Below are positions 25,246 through 35,400 of a stretch of 64,000 nt of DNA, piece after piece. Source of the DNA: Sympetrum striolatum. Taxonomy: Eukaryota > Arthropoda > Insecta > Odonata > Libellulidae. How positions within the stretch are numbered: the stretch's first letter is position 1; each line of letters starts with the position of its first letter. Under the pieces are notes generated by a model, which was not told the origin of the DNA, made no database searches, and was given only the letters and a program-made list of their open reading frames with translations. The stretch is taken from assembly GCA_947579665.1 (NCBI GenBank), contig OX388345.1:60441454-60505453 (forward strand), in the 5' to 3' direction. The translations under genes and the position numbers were made by a program.

Positions 25246-27224
25246 ACGCAATATTAACAACCAAAACAACAACAAGAGCCATTTTCAAATGTTATTCCGC
25301 TTTATACAAACCTGTTGGAGATGTTTGCTACTATTATAAGTTTGATACAATATTTTGAAAACAAAAGATATATAGAAATATTATAAAATATCGGAAAAAA
25401 AGACAAAATTTAGAAATGATAAAATATGAGTAAAATATCAGTCTTGGTGGGTGTTATCTTTCCCTTAACTTTTATCATTCCTAATTTCTGTTCCTTTCTC
25501 CGATGATCTCAATTCTTTACATGTAGACTCTTATATTTGAAAATATTACATTTTCTGTGAATGACAGTCCAAAACATACTGTTACCGGTTGCATGCATAT
25601 AATTTACATATATAGTTAATTATTTACTCATATTCCTTGACGCACATGAAATCCTCACAATGTTAAACAGAAGAAGAGACTTTTCAGTATAATTCTTGTC
25701 ATAAGAAGAACTGGAATTTTGCCCTACCTTGAAGGATGTTTTGCCTCTACTCAGGACCTGAAATTCTTTTCCGCCTCCTGTAGGCCAGTTTTATTGTATT
25801 AATAGATATTTTAGGCATATATATACTTATATCATCCTTCAAATATTGCTTTCTTCCATCAATCGTTTATTATAACAACTACCTTAACTAATTTATCATC
25901 TGAATTAAACAAACAGTTTCACTTTACTATATAGGGCTTAAAAAATAATCATGCTCAATGTCATTGGAAATACAATTTATTTAATCAACTAAAAACAATG
26001 GTACATACATTGATTTTGTAAAAGTCACAGTTAGTATATCTCTGCTTGCAAAAGTAAATCATTAAGTGTCAGAATTTCTGACGCCTAAAAATATCTCTCA
26101 AAAACAAGGAGTCAAGTTATACGATAAGTAAAAATTTAATTTGTTGAAATATTTCATCATGCATTGTTATTCTTGAAGTATCTATGTTAGGGCAATATAT
26201 GAGCAGCTAGACTGAATACCTATTCACAGCAAGAATAGTATTGTTCAGTACCATGTACATGACCTGAGTTATAGCATTTGTGAGCATTCTGGAATGGTTG
26301 CAAGAACATTCATTGAAGGTTCATTTTAAATATTCATGGAACCATTTTCTGAACATTCTTGAAACATACCTGCAGCCAAATTGGGTACATTTGTATAACA
26401 TTTGCTAAATTTTTCTGTTCAATATGGGAAAAAATTAAAGAGTTAAGGAAATGGATAAGGTTAAAATAACAAAACACCTTGCATAGTGGGACTTATGTGA
26501 GTACATTTCTATAATCAGAAACCCAAAATTAGTTAAGAACAGCCATTTTAATCCATGGTCCAAGTAAAATTACAATTTGTAAATCAGTGTTATCATCCAC
26601 TTACTCAGAGTGATTATTAGAAAATTAAGAACAGTTTTTGGTTGGTCTGCTTCATGTCCAGATAGTATCTGCGGATTCCTACAATTTTTTCCTCACGAAT
26701 TTTTATTAGATATTATCAATGGGAAGGAAATGGTACAAAGCCAAGCCAATATTTTGAATCATACTCTGCTCTACTCTATAAGATACTGTAGTCCACAGAG
26801 AAATATTTGGTAATTTAGGCGGGTCTCCAAACCGACAAGTTACATAATATGGCCCCTGGTGACATGATTTGTTTGGAAGGCTGTGGAACAGGCCCTAACA
26901 GGGATGATCACTAAGTTCAGTAATCTCAGGTAAATGGCTCAAAACATTTGTAAAACCTTTGAGGAAAATGTTTACTAAGGTTTGGGCAGTATACAGCCCA
27001 ATAGGAAGGCAAAGGAAGCTAGTTGCCTCTACTTAAAATATTTGCATAGTCACAGCTGATAAATGACACATCTCAAATTGCACCAATCTATGAAGTGAGT
27101 TTAACTCATAAAAAAGAGGGTGAAAATCAGGTAAAACATTCCCCAACAAATCGACTGCAAAACAGAGTTTGAGGCATCTGATGGCACAAAGTGTATGCAG
27201 TCACTACTAATGTAATACAGTAGA
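25246..27224. other. Intergenic, no gene; MITE scraps
   Basis: AT-rich. 26085-26135 resembles an internal part of the element at 30481 (CCTAAAAATATCTCTC, then GGAGTCAAGTTATACG). 26833-26861 (ACAAGTTACATAATATGGCC) is an end of the 15.6-kb MITE family. No coding region is supported. Confidence 0.4.
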
Positions 27225-27305
27225 ACCCATCTTTTACACTACTCAAGGGACCAGAGGCAATGTGGTGTAAACTAGGCAGGTAGGAAAGACACTATAAAAC
27301 AGTCT
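27224..27305 (+). mobile_element. pogo-like MITE end
   Basis: TACAGTAGAACCCATC followed by a GGGACCAGAGG-like segment resembles the left end of the element at 62401 (CAGTAGAACCTCGATC ... GGGACCGAGAG). Only this end is visible. Confidence 0.4.
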
Positions 27306-27570
27306 AGTTTCATCGAAGATTAAAATGTTCCTAGGTTCATATTTTCTTGTCAGCTCCTGTAATCTTAAACAGTTATGGTCCAGGCGTCTGCATGTGAATC
27401 GAAACATATTTGCCTATAAATTTTACTTTATCTGCAATTTCATAAATTCAACAGTACTTCTGCTTATACACATAATTAGCCAGCTAAATGTATGGGAGCT
27501 AGATCGAAGGGTCCAGTGGTGGCTGCCCAGGGGGGGGCAGCTGCTTCCCCCTCGGTACGCCCATGTTAAC

Positions 27571-27848
27571 ATCTGCTTTTACACTCCTTGTTTCATTCTT
27601 CATTTGTCTACTCGTTTGCCCTCTCATTGGTTGAGATGAAGCATGTGACCATCACCTTCGGAAATGCTCGGATGTTTCCCCTTAAAGAGGGTGGGGGCAA
27701 TCAGTTTGGTCGTTTTCTGCCTGACAATGGTACAGAATAGGATATAGAGGCCAAGTCAGTGAGAGAGCACGGTTTCCTCTCCAGTCGGTTTGATTTGAAA
27801 TCGAACCAACTGCTTCCAAACCAACAAGTTACAGAATATGGCCCCAGG
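27571..27848 (-). repeat. MITE-like repeat, copy B
   Basis: Inverted copy of 15624-15900, ending ACAGAATATGGCCCCAGG. A separate G-rich end (CCAGTGGTGGCTGCC followed by eight G, about 27511-27535) abuts its left side. The open frames across 27325-27944 run through this repeat and are not genes. Confidence 0.6.
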
Positions 27849-29064
27849 GCGGTAAAATTGTCGATGAGGACCATTTGTTTGATGTGTGATCGAAAATTAT
27901 TATTAATAATGCATCATTCAGCTGTAAATAGTATTCATGGTTAGCTGTTTAATTAAAAGTAAGGGCTAATGAAGACTTGTTAAATTTCCGATGAAACCTC
28001 GTATTTTGCAAATTAATCAACAAAAACTGGAGGTATTATACTTGTTAAAGAAATTTCAAATTGCTTAATTAACATACAATTATAACACTTACGAAGTGTA
28101 GCCATTGATCTCTTTTATTTAGTAATGAAAACATTATTTTATTAGAAACCATGTAATATATCCCGCGTTTTTGTTGATTATTTTATGAAAAACTCAGTAT
28201 TATCTGTAATTTAATGAGTGGTCGAAAGATGAAAATGAATATATATAGGACATTTCTAGTTACTTTAGCCAAAATATTGACAGCGCATGTTTACCCTGCA
28301 AAATTTGCGTGCCCAAAATATGTTATACCCTTTTTAAAAATATTTCACTGAAATGCTTCAAGCATGTTGTGATCACAAATGGTGCTACTAGGGATATAAT
28401 AATAATTATTACCAAATACTTTTGCTAAGTGTTGCAGAATATATCTTGTGATAAGGAAAGTCCCAATTCCACAAGAAATTTTTATTAAAACACTTTGGCA
28501 ATCCCTTTCATCTAAGGTCTAGTCATCATCTGGCAACATAATACAAGAAGTTTCTGCAATATATATGAGGAAAGGAGGTGGAATCATTGGAGAGATAAGG
28601 GTGGGGGGAAAAGAAGGTTAGGGTATTGGAGGTAGCAGGTTAACAAGTGACAGCAATGGGGAGGAAAAATTGTGAAAAGGTGTTCATTAGTGAGTTTGAA
28701 ATTACTCTTTATATGATGGAGAATTGCCCTTTGTTCAAATATATCTAACAAAGGCCCACTGGGTAAATAATGGATGAAATAAGCTTTAGAATCAGATGTG
28801 TGTCTTTGAGTAGGTGTAATGAGAAATGAGAGGCATTAGAGGAGTTTCTAAACCATTGTTAATGTTCTCTTACTCTAGTTTGTAAACAGCTTCCTGTCTA
28901 ACCCAAATAAATAGTTTCTCAGTCGTTACAAACAAATTTATAACCTTTGGATTTAAGGGAGGACTATAGCTTATCTTTACCATTCAAAAGGGTTTTGCCC
29001 TAAGTTGTGGAGGGTATAGAGAGCAGGTTTGTGGTTAGAGGGAAGAGCATTGGCAATGGTATAA
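27849..29064. other. Intergenic, no gene recognised
   Basis: AT-rich. On the minus strand near 28450-28530 there is a GCCAGATGATGACTAGACC stretch, then TTGCCAAAGTG, resembling the end of a retroelement reading frame, but too short to classify. Confidence 0.35.
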
Positions 29065-29316
29065 CTAATGGGACCAATAAAAGGAATATTTACCCACTGG
29101 GGGATTATTATTAAGAGCAAGGGTCAGCCTCTTCAATATCTGAAATAGAAGGATTTTCATCAAGTCATACACCTTCAATTTCAAAATATCTTCAAATCTT
29201 CTTTCCATGTCCAATTTACCTTCATCGAGGTGGCTACTGATTCTGTCAATATCCTCTGGAGTTACATTATCTCTTATAGATGATAATTCAGGAAACTGAT
29301 TAAAATCTCTCTTCAA
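29065..29316 (-). pseudogene. Probable hAT (ZBED-type) transposase fragment
   Basis: The 83-aa frame contains FPELSSI, then SHLDEGKLDMERRFEDILKL. This resembles the stretch HLxxLxxDMxxRFxDIxxLxxxxW in domesticated and active hAT-type transposases such as the ZBED/FAM200 group. After KVYDLM the similarity ends, probably at a frameshift. No catalytic residues remain. Judged by motif memory alone, so moderate to low certainty. Confidence 0.4.
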
Positions 29317-29670
29317 TAGATAATATATACATTAGTGTTCTACCTCTTGGTAGTTCCATGTGCATACTTTATAGTTAAGTGCATTTTCTAAAAAAATATT
29401 TTGGCAGACTAATATCAATGTCATGCCATTGGCCACATTGTTTGGAATTAGCCCTACATGCAGGTTGGGAGAGCCTTTAATAAATCAGGTTATGATGAAG
29501 CAAAATAAATATTATGGAAAAGATGAATTATTAAATTACGAACTTGAGAAGATTACACTTTTTGTTTGGTTTTACCCTGTAAATTCCAGATACAGATAAT
29601 GCAGCAATGGAGGAGTTGATAGATGCTGTCATAAATTGACCAACTAATTGACTAAGAATTAACATTTATG
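29317..29670. other. No gene recognised
   Basis: AT-rich spacer between the hAT fragment and the solo LTR. Confidence 0.35.
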
Positions 29671-29674
29671 CAAT

Positions 29675-30171
29675 TGTCGTAGCGCTGGCTACGACTGGTT
29701 CCTGCGAGGGAATAAAAGGGAAAACAGTCACGGTTCATACTCTTTTTATTTAACATATACAGCATTTACGGAGCAAAGGGGTGCCTTTTAGCGTTGACCG
29801 GAAAAGCGGGTGCGTTGGTAAGGAGTGGCCGCTGAGGGCTATTGGTGCGGGTGCTTCCACGAAGTTGTTAAGGCCTTCCGCACATCCCCTCACTAGGACT
29901 AAACGGTCAACTGTCAGTGAACCCTGAACTAGTCTTCTGTATGTACCATTGCGAGGACTCAACGGTCGATCTGGTGATTGAATGTCTCTTTGCCACACTC
30001 TAGCCACTCCTTATATACGGAAAAAGGGTGGAGGTGGGAGATGGTGTAACTGCCCCCGATGCTACCCCCTGTACCCTGTGACCCGGCTGGGGGTGGGGCT
30101 ACCAGAACCTCCCACGCTCTCGCCCTAGCCCAGATGCACTCCCGCTCATCCGACCAACTGTAACTCCAACA
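29675..30171 (-). mobile_element. Solo LTR (497 bp) with 4-bp target duplication CAAT
   Basis: On the minus strand it begins TGTTGGAGTTACAG and ends GCGCTACGACA (TG...CA). CAAT flanks both sides (29671-29674 and 30172-30175). A TATA-like GTATATAAGG lies on the minus strand at about 30009-30018, and AATAAA on the minus strand near 29746-29751. GC-rich U3-like sequence precedes the TATA. No internal retroviral region or primer-binding site adjoins, so it is a solo LTR. The overlapping minus-strand frames (29750-30174) are inside the LTR and not genes. Confidence 0.75.
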
Positions 30172-30480
30172 CAATAGCGTATAAAAATGTCTGACTCAAG
30201 AACAGACATTTTCTATTTCACTTCCTTCCTATGAGTTTCACAGTTTATGAAGGAAAAATCTACAGACTGTAGGATAGCACATTTTAGTTACTGAAAAACC
30301 ATTTCCTTATGTGTTACACTGGGCATGACACAATATTAGTAGCATGGACCATAGCAGCAACCATTTCCTCTGATGGTAATGGGAAATGACCCAACTCATC
30401 AGGACCATCATTGAAGAATGTTAGAATATGGTAGTTGGAGAAAGCAAGAAAGTAATGCCTCACATTTATGATACCCAAAG

Positions 30481-31376
30481 TATATGCCAGCGTATAAGTC
30501 GACCTTTAAAAGCCTAAAAAATCTCTCATAAACCACGGGTCAACTTATACGCCGAACATAAAATTTAACCCTTTACAACCGAGCGGTAAATAAGTGAAAC
30601 TGCCTCCTTAACAATTGTTGTACACACACTCTTGCAACTCACCACAATTATTCCCTAATGAAACTATTTTTTGGCAAGTCTAATTAACGTAGCTATTATA
30701 TAAAACAAATCATCATGAAATACAATTGTGGTCGAAAGTATGTTATGTTATGACATGTATTCATAATAAAATAGTTGAATTAATAAACCATTTTCATATC
30801 TTTAAAATAAATTGACACATATTTATTCTTTGCAAATGATATTAATTTCTTCACAAGTATTTTTATACAAAAATTTAACATGTATTTCGATGTTTTCTTT
30901 TTACAAGAAAAGATTAATTAGCACACCATGGTTTTATTTTGTTAATATAATCATTAAGATCTGACTTAGCATTAGGAGTTAATGGAAGTTGTTTTAGCCG
31001 TATCGTAATTTGACATTACCACGCTATATTACCATTATTTTTATAATAAATTTTTAAAAATTTTGTGTTTGTTTCATAATCCATTTTTATTTGTGTAGCC
31101 TGAGTGATACCAATGAAAGAAACTTGTATAACAGTTAAGCAGAGGCAAGAAGTTGACATAGCAGCTGAAAGAAACAATTCTAGCATCTAAATCTTATGCA
31201 GTAAATATTTGTTAAGCTATTGTATATTTATGGATGCTGTAGTTTTTCTTCCTATAAAATAGAGCTGGGGAAGAGGTGTTGCCTTGTTTTTTGGGTCGAC
31301 ATATATAGCCATAACATAGCCTAAAACCTGAAATTCACCTCAAAATGTTAGGGGCTGACTTAAACGCTAGCATATA
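30481..31376. mobile_element. pogo/mariner-like non-autonomous element (about 0.9 kb)
   Basis: The left end TATATGCCAGCGTATAAGTC and the right end (GACTTAAACGCTAGCATATA) are inverted repeats, each bounded by TA. The GTATAAGTCGACC word is typical of pogo-type MITEs. The interior is AT-rich and has no coding region. Confidence 0.6.
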
Positions 31377-32199
31377 CGGTACTTGTTGAAGGCGATACCT
31401 CCGTCCATAGGGTTTCCCAAGATACATGAGCCGTGTCTTACGACCTTTGAGGGTGGAAGCATTGCCTTTGAAAAGTACTTTTGTTATAATAAATTTGAGG
31501 CATTAGTTTCTTGCTTTCTCTATCTAACTGGAAGCAAGAGGAGGAACGCCGACAAAGATGGCTATTGGAGATTTTAAACCTCTAATTCATTAACATCCGT
31601 GTTCCAAAATTTCTTTCTTTATATTTCCACTCATAAATATCCCCAATATGAAGACATTTGGTAATTTGGTTGTGTTCTGTAAATTTATTTGTTGTACTCT
31701 TGAAAATTTTCTCATCAATTAATGTTCTGTTGTATAAATTGTGTGATACTATTTGGCATTTAAAAAAATAAATTGTGAAAATATTAATTTATTTGTTTTT
31801 ATTTTGTTTCTTTTTACTTACATGCTACTTATTTAAAATCCAGAAAGCCTTCACGTATGATTCATATTGTGAATAAAAGCAAGAGGAATTTTACTCTGAT
31901 CACCAATGTAAAAGGTGTTTCAAACTATGTTTTTTATGTAGATTAACGTATTTGAGCTTTAAAATGTTAACATTTTCCTTATCATGTATTTAGACAGTGA
32001 AATATTTTACTTTTTTAGCCGTAAATGTGATAAAAAACTGAGAAAAACTATCGTAGAACTATAACGGCATAAAATATAGCGTAGCGAGGGAACGAACATA
32101 GAATACCCGGTAGGCTACCGCCCTCCCGCACGTGTAATTTAGTACTAAAAATCGGTAAGTGATGCGACACGGTGCGACTAAATCCCAGTCTCAATACGC
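31377..32199. other. Intergenic, upstream of gene 2
   Basis: AT-rich to about 32030, then GC-richer with CpGs. A short frame at 31383-31577 has no recognisable domain. Confidence 0.35.
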
Positions 32200-32330
32200 T
32201 CAATACCGTTAAGTTGCATCCCCGTGGTAACGATCTATGGTTACTATTCGCCCACCATTACTGTATACCGTTAAGTTGCATCCACTGGTATTGGTGTTTT
32301 GTGGGTTTTGTGTTCGTCATCAGCTCACTG
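32200..32330 (+). promoter_or_regulatory. Candidate promoter/5' UTR of gene 2 with a direct repeat
   Basis: TACCGTTAAGTTGCATCC occurs twice, about 60 bp apart (near 32204 and 32264), just upstream of a likely 5' UTR donor. The block from 32040 is richer in GC and CpG than its surroundings. No TATA box stands out. The repeat could be a regulator site or chance duplication; the transcription start is not identifiable from sequence. Confidence 0.3.
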
Positions 32331-32444
32331 TAAGTAAGATAGCGATGTTGTGCAGGGAATTATCGGCATAAACTCATATAATTATACTTGTTGTTTGCAT
32401 TCCAGTTCTTTTTTTGCGCCTCATTTAAGGTATTGTTAACTAAA

Positions 32445-35400
32445 ATGGGCGAAATTAGGTTAGATCATTGCTGTAGGTTGTGCTTGAAGGAAGGTTTTTC
32501 ACTCACTAACATATTCTCGCACCGATCTGCAGCTGGAGATCCTTTGTATCGCATTCTTAATTTTATTTACGAGATGAAGGTACGTGTGATGATTGTGAAT
32601 TTGCTACTTTTGGTAAAATTTCACTTTATTTCTAGTAATAAAAAAAATAAAACCCAAACAGTCCTAAAGTGAAATTTTACCCTACTTTTCTATGACAATG
32701 TTATGCAAAGACTAAATTCTAGTTCTTCACTTTGTTATTTTGCCGTTGGGAATTGTCGTTAACATATTAAGTACGATAATCAATATCTTCGTTAGATACA
32801 ACGCAGATTGTATTTGCATGTTACATTTTAATGATTTCAGTTTACAGCGCAGTGGAGATAGCTATTCGAAAGTTATATCTCATTCAAAGTAGTTTATTTC
32901 GATTATTGTAAGCTCTGATTCATTGTTGATGTTAATTTTTATGAATCATTATGTTTTATCATGTAGATCTTCGAAAATGATGGTCTTCCGTCTCAAATAT
33001 GCTCCCCTTGCATGTGGAGAATGATAGAATTCGACGCATGCAAGAGAAATGTCCGTTCTGCTGAAGCTGAAATTATGAGATTGTTAAACCAAACAAGACC
33101 TGTAAGTTATCTATATGTGTATGTATATCATTTATGTGTGTTAATATCCGTTATCATTCACGTTCATTGGTTTTGTCTGCGATGTATTCAATGTTTTTAC
33201 TGGGTAATCGCTTTTTAGCATCCGGATGAAGTTCTCAACGATAGTTTAGTAACGAAGGCTGAAGAGACTGAAATGGTATGTCTTATGCCGCTGATATTAT
33301 CCAAAATAATGCATGAAATTGACAAGCGATTTATGTAAATCTGTCTTTTCACAGGAAGAAGCAAGTGAAGTTGGAGCTCAGTGTGATACTGATCATTCTG
33401 AGGTAAGTATTGAGTGTGTGAATCAGTGTGTTTGCCTGAAGTGTGTCGCACTTGAGTGAATTTAATATTATTAGTATATACTTTGGTGAAAAGTTTGGGT
33501 AAAATTATCGGAAATCGGGCTATTTCTAGTATAAGAAAAAAATTCCCAAACAGTCCTAAACAATAGTTTTACCAGAAATTTGTGTACTCTTCTTCTCGTT
33601 GGCGTTTTTCTACACATTTAAGCTATGAATATTTTTTTAATTCAATCCATCACCAGTTTAATCTTATTAGTAAATAATAATCATAAATAATGTTTTATTT
33701 GATATTGAAAAGGAAAAAATTTGTCGTGGATACAAAAAACGTAAGTGAATCTTACGAAATATGTATTATTCACAGCATTAACCCTGTCACAAATAAAATA
33801 GATGTGAAAAACTAGTGCGAATCTACTGATAGAAATAACTGAAAGATGTAAAAGAGATACTTTTATCATAAATACATTGCATTCTAAGATGAATGACAAT
33901 CTCCTATCCTTTGGTTGGGAAAGTAGTGTATTCCACTGCTGATATGATACTTTCTTTAATACTATTAGTTTATTTATCTATGTATTTTTATTGCACAAAG
34001 CATGAGCAGTTCAACGATTTATGCACAAAGAAGATATACATCTAAAGAAGCTGATAATTCGCTTACATTTATAAAAAGAATATGCCCACTTAAGAGCTAA
34101 GAAGAAACTATAATACAAATATACATCTTCATATCCATGAGAAACATTAATAGTACTAACTTTGGTAAAATAAATTTCTAAATCAAGACATCAATTCATA
34201 AGTATGTAATGAATACCACTTTTAATGTATTTAACAATGCCTGAACTCCTAATACCCTTGGGATCAACCATGTTGAGCCTATTTTGAAGTCTTGTAGCAA
34301 ATGTTTTGAATGATAGACCAATTTCAACTTTAATCCTTTCTAGCTTAATTATTGCCTTTGATTATTAAACACATCCAAACACTCTAATGTCAATAAAAAG
34401 GATTGTTTTCACCTGGGACATTCAACATGATTCAATCATCAAAAATCTGGTTACATATCATAGTAAATCTCAAAAATATTTTAAGATGGTGTTCAGGTGG
34501 ATGCTATTTATAGAAAATTTAAGAAAGCTAATGATTCTATCAGCATTAATCACTTATTGGGTAAGCTACATTGATAGGTTATCCTGCCAAACTGAAAGAA
34601 AGCTTGTTGTGAGAATTAAATATCTTAATTCTTGTGGATCTATCTAGTTCTGTGTTTTTACGATTAGTACCTTCCTCCACTAATATTTGCGACACATGGA
34701 CCAAAATCTACATGGGATCAAATAAACACAATGAATCCAGCTCATTTCCTCGCTTTCAAACATTCTAACTAATTTAGAATTTCGTATAAATTTTGTATAA
34801 TTCAAAACTTACTACTTCACATTTGTTACTACATTATAGATAAAAGCTTAATCTATACTACTGTTGGTGTACATGAAAATAATTGGTAGACTAATATATA
34901 TGCGTAAAAAAACCGACTTTTCCGTTCAAATCCAATTGTCTACTCAAACTGTTACACGGAGAGAAATAAATAGACTCGTTATAAGGTAATTACATAAGTT
35001 ACAGAACACATTGACTTATTTTCTTAAGGTTTAATGCCTATATAATTACCGTATTACACATATCACGCATATCATTTGCATAATACAGGTAAATCGTAGA
35101 AATTTAATTGACTTCCATGCCTTATTTACTACTAGCAGCAGCCAAAAATTACATTTCTATGACGACTTCCACCCACTTTTGTGCATGATTTGGCAACGCT
35201 GTTCCTAACATCTCACCGAAACGCAACGGAGTGATATAACGTTAAATGGTTCCGACATCGCTTTTCATCCAGCGACAAACGTTACGTTCTCACTTCTCAC
35301 TAAAATTACACACTCCCAGCCCTGCTTTTCGACCATTTTTGATGTTTCCTCGGAATTCCGATAGGGGTTTTTTCTGTTATTTCAACTCGAACAGATGCCC

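Noticed and set aside
32388..32444. In-frame upstream ATG giving a hydrophobic, signal-like leader on gene 2
   Set aside because: A splice acceptor (TTCCAG) follows the ATG. Gene 1 has no matching leader, and ZAD proteins are nuclear.
33681..33899. 72-aa minus-strand frame, also present at 12124
   Set aside because: Shared only because it lies in the duplicated Harbinger sequence, with no transposase similarity.
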